Origin: Echiichthys vipera
Lineage: Eukaryota > Chordata > Actinopteri > Perciformes > Trachinidae
Length of the DNA: 64,000 nucleotides
Reading direction: 5' to 3'
Assembly (NCBI GenBank): GCA_963691815.1
Contig: OY829645.1
Coordinates: 2,976,001-3,040,000, forward strand
Positions 40,985-52,161 of the stretch are shown one piece after another. The notes under the pieces were generated by a model. That model made no database searches, was not told where the DNA came from, and saw nothing but the letters and a program-made list of their open reading frames with translations. A program made the translations under genes and the position numbers. The first letter of the stretch is position 1. Each line of letters begins with the position of its first letter.

Positions 40985-41592
40985 AAACTCAAGCTGCAGC
41001 GTTCTGAATGACCTGCAGCAGTTTTATACTTTTTGGAGGGAGTCCAGTCAGAAGACCGTTACAGTAGTCGAGTCTATTGGAGATGAAAGCATGAATCAGC
41101 TTCTCCTGATCAGTTTGGAACATAAAACCCTTAATTCTCGATATGTTCTTAAGTTGATAAATGCCTGATTTGGTGACTGATTTGATATGGCTATTGAAAG
41201 TCAGATCTGAGTCTATCAGCACGCCAAGGTTTCGGACTTGGTCTTTAGTTTCTAAAGACAGTGACTCAGGGTGTTTACTGACAGTAAACCTATTCTCTTT
41301 ATTGCCAAAAACAATTATCTATTTTTTTCATCCAACTTTTAACTTGCTCTAAACAGTGACTTAATGACTCGATTGGGCTGCAGTCATCTGGAGACAGTGT
41401 GAGATATATCTGTGTGTCATCGGCATAACTATGATAGTTGACATTAGAATTCTGCGGAATTTGACCAAAAGGCAGCACATTTAAGTTGAACAGAAGGGGT
41501 CCAAGGACTGACCCCAGAGGAACTCCACATGGCATAGCCAGTCGATCAGATTGATAACTACCAATGGTTACAAAATAACTGTGACCATCCAC
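40985..41592 (-). pseudogene. L2 reverse transcriptase, palm and thumb
   Basis: 41592-41299 reads CGVPLGSVLGPLLFNLNVLP, then YHSYADDTQIYLTLSPDD (catalytic YADD present) and SLSHCLEQVKSWM. 41222-40989 continues with SDLTFNSHIKSVTKSGIYQL, then LIHAFISNRLDYCNGLLTGL and KLLQVIQNAAA. A frameshift near 41260 separates them. This is the copying enzyme of the LINE; it is disabled by the shift and by the missing start. Confidence 0.85.
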
Positions 41593-41753
41593 TTGTGGAT
41601 ATTTAGCCTTATAGATTTGATTTTTTTAATTGAAAAAGCAAGCAAATTCATTGCATTTTTCTGTGGAGGAGAGTTCTGAAACTATCTCTTTTGAGGGTGT
41701 TGTAAGCTTATCAACCATAGCAAACAGAGCACGAGTGTTGATGTTCTTATTAA

Positions 41754-42545
41754 TCATTTTAGAAAAGTGTTGCTGTCTAGCCTTGAATAACTCATCTTCA
41801 TCCTGTCGGGGAAGTCCAGAAATGGGGAGTCAAGACTAAATGGAGAGAGTTGGGGGCTGGGTGGGGTCTGGGGTGGTAATGGTTTGGAGTCTCCTGTTGG
41901 GGCTGGGGGAAACTCCCCTTTTTGGGGATAATCCACTTGTTGGGGTGCAGATGGTGACATTCCAGGTTCTTTCTGAGTCTGCTGTCCTACACGGTTAATC
42001 CGTACCTCAGCGGCCTCACCAGAGTGCCGTCTTGTCTTTTGTTTTGGATTTTCTTGTCTCTTGTCCTTGACAGGGAAAGATGGTGCCTGACACAGAAAAT
42101 AAAAAATGTTGGAACTTAGCAGCTGTACTCCTGACTTAAGGCAACATCCTTCTGCCTTAAAATTGTCAATAAAGTTCATTGATTGAGCAGTACACGTGTC
42201 TTTGAGCCACCTGTTTAGCATCATCAGCCTGCTGAATCTCTCTTCTCCGCGTCAAAATGTTGGTAGAGGTCCACTGAAAAACTCTTCAGTATTTAAACAC
42301 TAAACTTTGTTTATCAGATCAATGAAGTCTTGTTTTAATACCTCTGATTGTTGCTTCACAACATCAAAGGCTCCTGTGTGGGTGATGAGAGACTTCAGTG
42401 CCGGATGCTCAGCAGCAATCTTAAGGATCTTCTTTGAGACATCAGACACCAGAGTTTGAGGCCCAGTGGTTAGCTCTTTCTGTAGCCCTTTCGCATATGG
42501 TTAAGCCTCATACCTTTCTCTGGTCCTGGGAGATGAGCCTTCTTT
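41754..42545 (-). pseudogene. L2 ORF1 (esterase-like protein with Pro-rich tail)
   Basis: Upper part (about 42480-42260) in broken frames: GPQTLVSDVSKKILKIAAEH and LITHTGAFDVVKQQSEVLKQ. Lower part open: MLNRWLKDTCTAQSMNFIDN, then a Pro/Ser-rich tail (PPQTPPSPQLSPFSLDSPFL) ending near 41760. In fish L2 elements this ORF1 has an SGNH/esterase-like fold followed by a Pro-rich region; the catalytic Ser segment is not seen here. Function in retrotransposition is unclear. Confidence 0.6.
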
Positions 42546-42559
42546 TGGGGAGTCGGGGT

Positions 42560-42687
42560 CAGACTCAGAATCAGAAATATTTTAATAATCCCAGGGGGAA
42601 ATTGTTTTTGTTGCAAACCACTATACACATTTAACATCATTATTATACAGATAACATATATTTGTAAAAAACAGAAATATAAAACAG

Positions 42688-42690
<3 letters not shown>
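42560..42690 (-). repeat. Retroposon 3' tail with (TTCTGA)n, minus
   Basis: GTCAGACTCAGAATCAGAAA, TTTTAATAATCCCAGGGGGA and AATTG on the plus strand are the complement of the tail type at 27888-27957. It is followed by the TA microsatellite. Confidence 0.6.

Positions 42691-42769
<79 letters not shown>
42690..42769. repeat. (TA)n microsatellite
   Basis: About 78 bases of alternating TA. Open frames across it (YIYIYI strings) are artefacts. Such tracts can extrude as cruciforms. Confidence 0.95.
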
Positions 42770-42775
<6 letters not shown>

Positions 42776-43469
42776 CAAATTTACAATAGTAATATATGTG
42801 TGGCACCCCTGAGAGGGAATGGCCACATTAATATTATTTTCATGTTATGGGACACTTTCATTAATATATGTATTTATTTTCATTAATTTTATTTAAATAT
42901 AGAGAAACATATGAAAAGGGTCATTTTATTTTGAAGAGCAGTGGGGCGGAACATTTGAGGAAAACGGAGACGTATGGTGTCTTGAGTTATTTTCGGGTAA
43001 AATGCACTAGAAACGGGAGAATGTTCCCGAACGCCCGCCAGTACGGGCCGAGTTCATTCAGGTCAAGTGCTCGTTAATGAGAGTCTGTGCCCTTTGTACA
43101 CTCTAAAAAACCCACGGGTTATGTTTTCTATCTTTTTTTATTTAAATATATTTGTGTTAATGTGAATATTTACAGTTATATTTAAAAGTGACTGAGTTTA
43201 CTACCTAGTGTAGCACAAGCACTATGAGCACTTCTTTGTAGCTTACAGATGCATTTAAAGGGTTATTCCAACATGCTGGATTTTCATGATACACTGTGGA
43301 TAGTGATTTCTACCAGTAAAATAATGAATTAGACAAACATGTGATGTATTTACTGATACTGTTTATTAAATAAAACTGTAGGAGAAGAAATGTGATGAAT
43401 TACAGAGAGGAGGGGACAGACTCTCATAGGGATGCATTGTATAGTTGGGAAGGTTTTCGTTGCCACCGT
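42770..43469. other. No gene seen
   Basis: AT-rich DNA; the open frame at 42868-43077 has no motif. Confidence 0.45.
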
Positions 43470-43615
43470 ACTCTACGGGGGAATTGTTTGGTCTATGTTT
43501 ATCATAAATAAGTCATAGAGTGTGGTCTTTACCTAGTTTGTAAAGTGTCCTGAGATAACTTTTGTTATGATTTGGCACTATAAATAAAATTGAATTGAAT
43601 TGAATTATAGTTCAA
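43470..43615 (+). repeat. SINE/LINE tail-type repeat, copy 2
   Basis: Ends GATTTGGCACTATAAATAAA and (ATTGA)n. The reverse complement matches 16392-16515. It sits tail to tail against the end of the Rex1-like LINE at 43605. Confidence 0.7.
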
Positions 43616-44165
43616 TGACCACAGGCAGGAAAGATTTCCTGTGGCGCTCTGTGGTGCATCTGGGTGTGAGGGGTCTTCTGCTGAAGGTGCTCCTCTGCTG
43701 GGCCCGTGTGTTGTAGAGAGGGTGTGAGACATTGTCAAAGATAGACAGGAGCCTGGACAGCATCCTCCTCTCTGCCACGGTCGTCAGGGTGTCCAGCTCC
43801 TCCCCCACGACATCACCGGCCCTCCTGATAAGTTTGTTCAGTCTGTTGGTGTCTGCAACCTTCAGCCCACTGCCCCAGCATGTGACAGCAAAGAAGCTTG
43901 CACTGGCCACAACAGACTCATAAAACATCCTCAGTATCGTCCAGCAGATGTTAAAGGACCTCAGCCTCCTCAGGAAGAAGAGTCGACTTTGGCCCTTTTT
44001 GTAGACAGCCTCTGCGTTTGTAGTCCAGTTCAACTTATTATTAAAGTACACCCCCAGGTACTTGTACTCCTCTACATTGTCCACAGGGACCCCCTGGATG
44101 GAAGCAGGGGTCACAGGTGTTTTCACCCTCCTCAGATCCACTCCGAGCTCCTTTGTTTTAGTCAC
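43605..44165 (-). pseudogene. Rex1-like LINE reverse transcriptase C-terminus
   Basis: A 187-codon open stretch: MTKTKELGVDLRRVKTPVTP, then VEEYKYLGVYFNNKLNWTTN, AVYKKGQSRLFFLRRLRSFN and SVVASASFFAVTCWGSGLKV, ending CTTERHRKSFLPVVIEL and TAG. It matches copy 1 at 16745-17169 throughout. It is the thumb and C-terminal region, without catalytic residues. Confidence 0.85.
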
Positions 44166-44320
44166 GTTGAGCTGCAGATGATTCTGCTTGCTCCAAGTGA
44201 CAAAGTTGCCCGCTACAGTTCATCAAGTGATCCACAATACAGGACACGATGGGGGCCTCTTCTCTTCTGATCTTCTCACTCAGTAGAGCTGGACAGATGG
44301 TGTTGAATGCACTGGAGTAG

Positions 44321-44620
44321 TCAAAGAACATGACTCACAGTGCTTGCAGGCTTGTCCATATGACTATAGACTCTGTTCAGCGGGTAGGTGATGCAGTCCT
44401 CAACTCCCAGGCGGGGCTGGTAAGTGAACTGTAGTGGATTAGTGAAGGGCTTGACCATAGGCCTTATCTGCTCCAGGACAAGTCTCTCCATGGTCTTCAT
44501 GATGTGGGACGTCAGGGCCGCCGGTCTGTAGTCCTGAGGGCCAATGGGACGCGACATCTTCGGCACAGGCATGAGGCAGGAGGTCTTCCACAGCACAGGG
44601 AATCTCTGGAGGTGCAGTAA
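44321..44620 (-). pseudogene. Rex1-like LINE reverse transcriptase N-terminal part
   Basis: Reads WKTSCLMPVPKMSRPIGPQD, then YRPAALTSHIMKTMERLVLE and LQFTYQPRLGVEDCITYPLN. These are the fingers motifs of CR1/Rex1-type polymerases. The reading ends in SHVL where the deletion begins. Confidence 0.8.
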
Positions 44621-44834
44621 TCGAAAAATTAGTCTGTAGTTATTAACTCAGCACACACTGTTGGAAATGGGTTTCAGGTTTAAGCATGTTCTTATTTATG
44701 TTCCTTGAATATCCCATAGGCAACATCAGTAAATCATTACTGTTATGTTATTTGTTTTATATTTCATATAAGCTACTGAGAAGCTGAAGTGTTTCTCCTG
44801 TCAAGTATTGCAGAGAAGTACGACTGACAGTTAC
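44621..44834. other. Spacer between R1 copy b and the LINE
   Basis: No recognisable feature. In copy 1 the corresponding spacer (15840-15890) is much shorter. Confidence 0.4.
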
Positions 44835-45275
44835 CATTAGCCATGAGCGTTAGCCGTTACAGATAAGTAAAGATGAAACTGATCTTAGCAATCAAGGAGA
44901 AACGTAGCCATTTGGGTGTGCGTTTTAATGCTGTTGAACTCCTTTATCTCAGTCCAATGAGTGAATGCTTGCCTATATAGACTCTGGTTTTTGCTCGTCC
45001 CGGTCACTCAGCAGCTGGGACAAATAACATCCCCTTCACTGAGGCTCCGAAGCAGCTGCAGGATTGGCAAACTCCATTTCACCCAACAACAGACAACCCT
45101 GGCAACCTGCAATGCCCAGGCTGCTACAATGCAAACAGAACGTAACAGAATGCCATTGTCAAACCCGTCAAAACATTTTTTTAAATATCCATTCACACTA
45201 AATATATATTTTTTTTTATGGAAAAGCAATACTTTCATTCTGTACCCCTCAAAACGCCCCGTGGATGTATTCTTT
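44835..45275 (-). repeat. Repeat R1, copy b (minus)
   Basis: Reverse complement colinear with 15361-15840 over nearly its full length, with small indels. Includes a TCTATATAGGC box as in copy a. The plus-strand open frame here is not conserved in the other copy. Confidence 0.8.
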
Positions 45276-45282
45276 TTTTTAA

Positions 45283-45461
45283 GATAATTTTTTTGGCTGT
45301 TATCCAAGCCTTTATTATATAGGACAGACAGGAAATGGGGTGAGAGAGAGAGGCGAAGACATGCAGCAAAGGGCCGCAGATCAGAGTCAAACTCGGGGCC
45401 GCTGCCTCAAGGACCTTCAGCCTCTTTTCATGGGGCGACTGCTCTAACTGCCCCGGTGTAT
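45283..45461 (-). mobile_element. tRNA-derived SINE, minus strand
   Basis: Minus strand: a GGGGCAGTTAGAGCAGTCGC start with an A-box-like TTAGAGCAG, a B-box-like GAGTTTGACTC, then TGCGGCCCTTTGCTGCATGT, CTCTCTCTCACCCCATTTCC and an ATAAAGG...CAAAAAAATTATC tail. This is the layout of a very common fish SINE. RNA polymerase III boxes are degenerate. Confidence 0.75.
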
Positions 45462-46507
45462 TATTTCTTTTTAAAATATAGATTTTAATAAAGTTTCTAC
45501 ATATTCAACCTTTAAATCAGTTGACTTGAGATTCTGGATAAGTTGTGGATGACTTCAGTAATGATGCAACTGTTATATTCACACATTCAGTGACAAAGCA
45601 TTTTTAATTCACTACTGAGCTGTGTTGTTTCTCTGGGTGGGTTTTCATAGCAACAGTGGCAGAGACTCATGGAAATTTAAATATACAGAGGCAGCAACAA
45701 TAGGCCTCTGCAGAGGTTTAACTGAGGAACAGAGTCAAACAACCAGACCAGGAAAATGGTTTAATTTACATCTTCAGCTGTTAAAATGTTTAAAAACACA
45801 CAATGATCAATAAATTATTTAGTCATTTATTTGATCAGCTATGCAATCTGTAACAAGAATATCAATTAGAAAAGGAAAATAAAGCATATTTGTAACACAA
45901 TAATAAATCAACTTGCACTCCTGCACACATACACTTGTCAAGTCAAAGAGGTTTATGACCACTAATGGCCTGAGGATTAACAAGCAAGTAAGCATGACCT
46001 AGAGCTGGGGAATTACGTACAGAAATGTTCACATACACTTATTTCCTGTTCTTGTGTGTGCCGGAGCCTAATCATAGCGGCTGACTCATTACTAAATAGA
46101 TTGCCCCTCCAACCGATGCCCACCTAACCTGTGTGATCTGATAGACAGCTGAGATCTTCTTATTGGCAGCATGTGTAGGCTACATGAGTCACACAAACAG
46201 GTGTTGTCTGGGAAGGTAAAAAAGTGCAATGTTTGAGAAAGAGTGAGTATGGGAAGGTAGACACAATTATGACGAAATTATATGTGTGTGAGCGTGTGAG
46301 AAGAACAACATTTCTCATTGGTAGGATTAAGTAGCAGTAGCAACCACAGTCTTTCTGTCAGCACTCATAAAGCCGAGCAACAAAGACACCAAGTAAAGCA
46401 GGAGGGAGCGAGGAATGTGAAGCAAGCACGCTTTGCTAACACAAACTATAGCCATTCTGTTTCCCAGTGACTGAAAGTGATTCCTGAATGGATTCAGGAT
46501 AGGCTTC
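45462..46507. other. No gene seen
   Basis: AT-rich DNA. Short open frames (45622-45813, 46327-46533) show no motif or codon pattern of note. Confidence 0.45.
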
Positions 46508-46910
46508 AGGTTTAAAACAATGCCTGACAGCATCCCTGTCCAGTCTGCAGCTCTGTTAATCTCATGAAGGGCGCATTTAAGACGATGACTGACAGCATCC
46601 CTGTCCAGTCTGCAGCTCTGTTTATCTCATGAAGGGCGAGTTTAAGACGATGACTGACAGCATCCCTGTCCAGTCTGCAGCCCTGTTTATCTCATGAAGG
46701 GCGCGTTTGAGACGATGAGTGACAGCATCCCTGTCGAGTCTGCAGCTCTGTTTATCTCATGAAGGACGAGTTTAAGACGATGACTGACAGCATCCCTGTC
46801 CAGTCTGCAGCTTTGTTTATCTCATGAAGGGCGGGTTTAAAATGATGACTGATAGGATCCCTGTCCAGTGTGCAGCTCTGTTTATTTCATGAAGGGCGCG
46901 TTTAAGGCAA
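46508..46910. repeat. 65-bp minisatellite, left part (about 6 units)
   Basis: Units of GACTGACAGCATCCCTGTCC, AGTCTGCAGCTCTGTTTATC, TCATGAAGGGCGAGTTTAAG plus ACGAT, 65 bases. The array is cut at 46910 by Gypsy-3 and resumes at 53937. Confidence 0.9.
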
Positions 46911-47416
46911 TGTTACAACCCACCTCGTGAGGGTAAAGGAAAGCAACATAAAACAAGCTGTTCTTGGTAATGTAAGTTATTTATTAACAATAAATTTTAA
47001 AATTAGAAAAGGAAAACATACAGAACTACAACAGAAGGAGAGGGCCTACGGGTGCTTCTAAAGCAATACAACAAATATAACTGAAAAAGGACTGTTTAAA
47101 ACTAGAGCTGAAACAAAAGGTAAAAAAAAAGATCATCCACTTAACTAATCCTTTAAAACAAAACACAATGTGAGCAGCACCCCTATCCCTAGTGTTACTT
47201 ACATGAGGCAGCTATGGTCACAGCAAGTTTAACATGTTTAACCTACCCTCGCCCAATCTCTGTTGTATCGTTCATTGTGTGGGTTACTACTACTACCAAT
47301 GAATGAACAGCAAAGCTGTTTAATGGGCCGTGTGTTTTTGACCTCAATGTCATGCTGGAGAACAGTAGTTCTAGTCGGCACCATCATTGAAAGTACAAGC
47401 AAAATGGCCAATAACA
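46911..47416 (-). repeat. Gypsy-3 3' LTR, 506 bp, with 29-bp inversion
   Basis: TGTTACAACCCACC to CCAATAACA. Matches the right LTR up to about 47300; beyond that the two differ greatly. 47262-47290 is the exact reverse complement of 53613-53641. Confidence 0.75.
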
Positions 47417-48539
47417 CCTGTTAAGTCACCCTGCTGCTCTGTCGGCAGCACTTTCAATGCCTCAGAGTTTGAGTTTTTTGAGTTTCAAGTTTTTTGAGTT
47501 ACAGTTTTAACGTATTAATATGGCAAACTCTGGTTTTCCTCCTCCTCTCTGGAGTGGAAATAACATAATCTGTGTCACTGAGACAATCGCGAACGTCATA
47601 AAGACCGGGAAATTTGGCCGATAGGGCAGATCCAGGAACAGGCGACAAGGCCAATACCTTGTCACCCACTGGGAAACGTCGCAGGACAGCGGAACAATCA
47701 TAACGGCGCTTCATCACTGTTTGTGAACTGGAGAGAGACTCTTTGGCGAGAGCATTGGCCCGGTGCCAACGTTCACAGAACTGGCTAACATAATCCAACA
47801 CGTTTTGCTCTGGTAAGGTACTGGGTGACAGGAATTTATCATGTAAGGATTTAAGTGGACCGCGGGGCATGTGACCAAAGACGAGGTCTGCGGGACTGAA
47901 TCCTAAGGATTCCTAAACGGCTTCACGCACAGCAAACAACACAAACGGAATACCCTCATCCCATCCCTTCTCGGTTTCCAGGCAATACTTACGCACTAGA
48001 AACAGCATGACGGATATTCAGAGTTTTCCGAACCTGATTGAAAAGCCTGGACGGGTCAGTCTGGAAATTGGAACCTCGGTCAGTCTGAATCACACGAGGG
48101 TGACTGAAGGTGGAAAAGAACTTTGTCAAGGCTTTCACTACAGCTATAGCTGTGATAGTGCGCAATGGAACAGCTTCTGGAAAACGAGTGGCAGCGCAGA
48201 TAATGTTGAGAAAATACTGATTTCCGCTTTTGGTCTGGGGCAGAGGCCCCACGCAGTCAAGTATCACTCTTTCAAACGTCTCTCCTATTGCTGGTATTGG
48301 GTGTATTGGAGCGGGGGAATTATTTGATTAGGTTTGCCTGCAACCTGGCACACATGGCAACAGCGACAGTACTTAGTAACATCGGTTTTCAACCCAAGCC
48401 AAAAGAAATGCTTGAGAATAAGCTGATAAGATTTTGCTACGCCAAGATGTCCTGACCATTGACTCTCATGTGCCACAGAAAAAACATGCTGTCGGTTAGC
48501 AGAAGGCACCACCACCTGGTAGATCGTATCCCAGTCCAA
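47417..48539 (-). pseudogene. Gypsy-3 integrase, catalytic Glu segment deleted
   Basis: 48539-48285 gives the zinc domain (HESQWSGHLGVAKSYQLILK, then YCRCCHVCQ). 48267-47989 gives the core with both Asp positions (ILDCVGPLPQTKSGNQYFLN; VIQTDRGSNFQ). The segment with the catalytic Glu is missing; the reading resumes near 47995 with RKYCLETEKGWDEGIPFVLF. One stop follows, then 47870-47499 (MPRGPLKSLHDKFLS, then RFPVGDKVLALSPVPGSALS, FPGLYDVRDC), the C-terminal GPY/F-like domain. Confidence 0.8.
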
Positions 48540-48605
48540 GTCAGCAGCTACTGAAGGGGACTATTTACGCACCAGAACATTGTTATCAAAAGATAGGCTA
48601 CCTTT

Positions 48606-49313
48606 TCACCACTTGCTTTGTCGGCACTCTCGGGTAATCGGGAGCGCCATGTCGCTTTGTGACGTCTGTTCCAGTCTGGCAGGGCGAACTAACTCCGTGG
48701 CACTGTACCGAGGTGTTACGACAGAGGCCTCATTCTTCTCTGCTCCCGCTTCCTCTGAGAATGCTGACATGAGGATGCTGTCAGATAAAGAAATATCACC
48801 TTCATTTTTGCGTGCCTGCGCATGTGTAACTACACACACAGGGAACAACTCTGAAGGCGCTGGTATTACCTGAGCTACCTCAGTGCACCGAGGAAAATCC
48901 AACACTTCCAATGCAGTCACTTTACCACCAGCAATGTCATTCCCCATTAACGATACAATACCTTGAATTGGCAATTCCGGGCAGACGGCTACTGGGAACA
49001 AGCCAGTAACTAACTTAGACTCAATGTGTATGCAATGTACTGCCGTGGGGACGTATCCCATTTCAATGCCACGTAATACAGACCCATAACCACAGGCGGA
49101 TTGTTCTGTAAAAGGCAACGCTGAAGCTAGAATTACTGATTGAGAGCAGGCTGTGTCTCTCAACACGCGCATCGACCGCTGATCAACAGGCTTACCTGTT
49201 AATGATACTAACCCGTCAAAAACAAAAGGTTCAAAGCAAGCGTCAAGACTGTCACCATTCCCCATGTCAGTATTGGTACTGAGATGGGGAATGGCATTGC
49301 TGACCCCCCCCAT
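48606..49313 (-). pseudogene. Gypsy-3 aspartic protease region
   Basis: A 236-codon open stretch. SMRVLRDTACSQSVILASAL carries a DTA in place of the usual DTG of the active site, then SVLRGIEMGYVPTAVHCIHI, a LVTGLFPVAVCPELPIQGIV segment and SLMGNDIAGGKV. This is the extended protease region typical of one group of fish Gypsy elements. The Gly-to-Ala change at the active site would impair it. It is followed by a spacer, then the integrase, with the polymerase missing. Confidence 0.75.
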
Positions 49314-49630
49314 TAATCAAATTCCCTTAGGTGGTGGAACATAGGAAGACCAGGGGTTAAACAGTTGGCGATAACAGTAAAAATATTCCCGTTCCTCTTT
49401 TTTCGGACTTGGCAGTTAAGACAAATCAGGTAGTGCAGTCAGTTTAGAACAGAGAGACTGATGTGAAGGCCGTCTTGTGAGTCAGCACATACTCATCTGC
49501 TAGTATAGCATCAGCAGACAGTGTCCACCTTTTGCTCATTCAAATATACAACAATACGGTCAGGCAAACACTTCTTAAAATCTTCCAACTTTCAGTCAGG
49601 CCTCTTCTCTGGAACCAGTACTGACAGAAG
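49314..49630 (-). pseudogene. Gypsy-3 gag C-terminal part, broken
   Basis: Frame pieces include LPDRIVVYLNEQKVDTVC, then ADEYVLTHKTAFTS, matching the style of fish Gypsy gag near its end, and a KEEREYFYCYRQLFNPWSSY piece. Several stops. It ends at 49631, where a 1.6 kb insertion separates it from the gag start. Confidence 0.55.
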
Positions 49631-51245
49631 GTGTTAGATCCCGTGTATTTACCCCTGTACAGGTGGTCACAGTTCCGCTCTCCGTTCAAAGGGTTAGAGT
49701 CCTCAGTGGCTTTACCGGGGTTTAACAGTTAAAGTACAACCGATGGACTAATTAAGCGGGTGGCGAGGAGATGCGCCTAGCTTCTAACTACCTTCACACG
49801 GACGTCCACCCTGCCTGCTCCGGTATGGCACCTGGTTGAACAGCCCCGAACCAAGCATCCACGTCAGCCACGCCCCTTATCGGCAGCTCCCCTCTTATTG
49901 ATCAGTGCACTTGGTATAGTTGCTAGGTTGGATTTTAGTAACTTGGATAAATAGTTACAAGGGTCTATTAATCTGTTAGGGCTAGGATAACCTTCAAGAA
50001 TTTCTCTGTATTATGTTAGCACACAGTACCTTTAAAACCACTGTTCTTAAGAAGAAATGTAGTAATGTCCACAATGTCAATCTTTAAATGCAGGTTATTG
50101 TATTTTATTGTTAATTTAGTAAGGCTTGCATACAGCTCAATAAATGTTAGAATTCATACAAATTTGTCAAAAGTAATTTAAATTCAATCAGTAATAATCT
50201 AAAATCAGAAAATGTCAAAAGTAGTTTAAATTCAATCAGTTATCTTCTAAAATCAAAAGAAAATAAAAAAAATTAAGAGAATAAAAAGAAGGATCATCAA
50301 CCCCAATTCATCCGAGCTGAGATGATAAGTCCAAAAAGTCCTTTTTTGGGGGAAGAGATGGAGGGAGGGAATAGCTATTCCCCCTATTCTGCCAAACTGA
50401 TGAAAATTGTAGAAAACTTGTGATCTTATCCAAAATCCACAAAGTCTCAATCAAAGTCCACAGTTCTCTCTGGCAGGGCGAACACGGCATTTCAGTTAGT
50501 TCGAATTGTGATCCACAACTGGTTTGGAAATGGTTAATCCTCCCTTATTGGTCGTCTTCTTGTAATTCCAGTTGTAGGTTCTTTTAACTAAAGTCCCTTC
50601 AAAAGCTCGCTCACTCCGTCCCGTTTCAAACTGCAAAAATAGACAATCCTACTGTGGTGGTCTGCACAGAAGCATAGTGACGTATTTGCTAGAAGAGCCA
50701 CTAGGGTGGAAGAAACCGGGCCAGACTACGCCCTAAGCTTTTATACAGGACATCGTCGACAAAGTTTACGTGTCATCATACAATTAGTTTTACATAATTC
50801 TGGGAGTGTTATACAGTTGTATATTTCAATATATGAATAGGCCTACGTGCCGATCCACAGCTGCACATTCTTGGTACTTTCCAAATACAGTTTCACTTCC
50901 CCAATCTTCCCCCCCGGACTTTCCAAAGAAAGCCATCTGGTGCTTAGTCACGTACACACATACAACACATCTTGCGATTTACTTCTGTTTATTGTCTAAC
51001 AGTGATTTTTCATTGTACATATCTATCTATTACTCTTACCATCAAATCTCTTATTAATCTTAATTTTAACCCTCAAATCAGTTTTAAAGAATCAATACAC
51101 ATGGGATTCCATACAACATTTATTATTAATGACTACTACTATCAGGTAAGGATTTAAGTCAACATGCTATGGCAGCCATTAATCATCCTTTTTGATTACA
51201 TTTGTTTGTGTGCTCATTACTACCATCTAGTGGCCTAGCTGAAAT
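49631..51245. mobile_element. Unclassified 1.6 kb insertion in Gypsy-3 gag
   Basis: It separates the two gag parts. Ends TGTTAGATCCCG and TTTACCACA are LTR-like but no target duplication was found. Contains a 48-bp tandem duplication at 50168-50262 (GTCAAAAGTAATTTAAATTC type) and AT-rich DNA. No protein motif. Confidence 0.4.
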
Positions 51246-51605
51246 TTACCACAGTCTCCCTTTTTCTATCTTAAATTGCATAAGTTTGAGACCTTGTGTT
51301 GGTCTAAGCAGGTGAGGGATCTCAACTAATTTTGACAAAGGGGAGGGATAATAATGGGGCAGTGTGAACAGTCTTTTTCCCCACCCATCTACTTCGCCTT
51401 CTGCCTCAGAGGCTGCTTGCGCCTCAAGGCTAATGCCACCCTTCCCAGCAGTCAAGGTGCCAGCCACAAGCACGGGAAGCTCAGCCTGTGCAGGGAACAC
51501 AGTAATCTCCCATCCCACCAATTTACCAACAAATAGAGCTTTAAGCTCTTTTTTCAGTATCTGCCTTGAGAAGTCGATCTCGAAGTGATTCGCAATTTGT
51601 ATCAA
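51246..51605 (-). pseudogene. Gypsy-3 gag N-terminal part
   Basis: Reads IQIANHFEIDFSRQILKKEL, then KALFVGKLVGWEITVFPAQA, a Gly/Glu-rich linker and PHYYPSPLSKLVEIP. The start, where the sequence L-x-x-I-A-x-H-(F/Y) meets L-K-x-x-L-x-x-x-L-V, is the N-terminal domain of this Gypsy group. It lies close to the primer site. The frame opens above 51605. Confidence 0.65.
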
Positions 51606-51663
51606 ATCATCTTTACGTCAGGTATCTATCTGATCCAGGAATCCTTTTAACAGGTGTGTATTT

Positions 51664-51681
51664 ATCCCGGACAAGCCCCCA
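51664..51681 (-). other. Gypsy-3 primer-binding site (tRNA-Pro type)
   Basis: Minus strand TGGGGGCTTGTCCGGGAT, differing at one position (T for C) from the complement of the tRNA-Pro 3' end, TGGGGGCTCGTCCGGGAT. It lies a few bases from the LTR end. Confidence 0.75.
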
Positions 51682-51718
51682 TTTGTGTTACAACCCAGCT
51701 TGTGAGAGGAAAGGGAAG

Positions 51719-52161
51719 TGTTGTAGAAATGGATTTCCTCAATGAAGATCAACAAACAGGATCAGCTTTTTCTCCGTGGTTTATTTTGATAAAGTATTTT
51801 CCTCTGCAGACAAAAATATGTTAACCCCTGCTTCCTCACAAAGCCCAGAGTCTAGCAGTAATGAGCCTGATCCACCCGGCGCTCTGTCTTTTAGAGGAAG
51901 AGCCAGAAGGCGCTAAGCCTTGGTTGGCTGACGTCTTTAGACCAAACAAAAAATGCCTCAGACATTCCAATTCTGAACATTCTGAACTTCTCTCATCACA
52001 AGATCTCTAACACAGTCCACATGCACAAATATGCCATTATACCATCATGAGGCAGTTATTTGCGTTATGCATTAAGAAGGTTAGACAGAGGAGACACTGA
52101 ACTGCGTCTGACCTGACAAAACTATGATTATGAATTACAAATATCCCAAATTCCCACAACA
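51719..52161 (-). mobile_element. Solo LTR, 443 bp, with GAAG target duplication
   Basis: Ends TGTTGTAGAAATGG and ATTCCCACAACA (TGTTG...CAACA). GAAG flanks both sides (51715-51718 and 52162-52165). The other Gypsy-3 LTR lacks it. An AATAAA near its minus-strand 3' end suggests minus orientation. A 4-bp duplication points to a gamma/epsilon-type retrovirus. Confidence 0.85.

Larger units (their letters stand above)
40985..42545 (-). mobile_element. L2-type LINE, minus strand, internally deleted
   Basis: ORF1 pieces (42545-41754) are followed by the second half of the reverse transcriptase (41592-40985). The endonuclease and the first polymerase half are missing. The ORF1 style and the final VIQNAAA motif are typical of fish L2 elements. 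No 3' tail is seen; the AAT-rich repeat begins directly below 40985. Confidence 0.75.
43605..44620 (-). mobile_element. Rex1/CR1-like LINE, copy 2 (minus)
   Basis: 44596-44321 encodes the start of the reverse transcriptase; 44165-43605 the C-terminus. The palm with the catalytic Asp pair between them is deleted (about 44320-44170 retains only an SAFNTI-like piece). Repeat R1 (copy b) lies upstream in the same direction. Confidence 0.8.
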
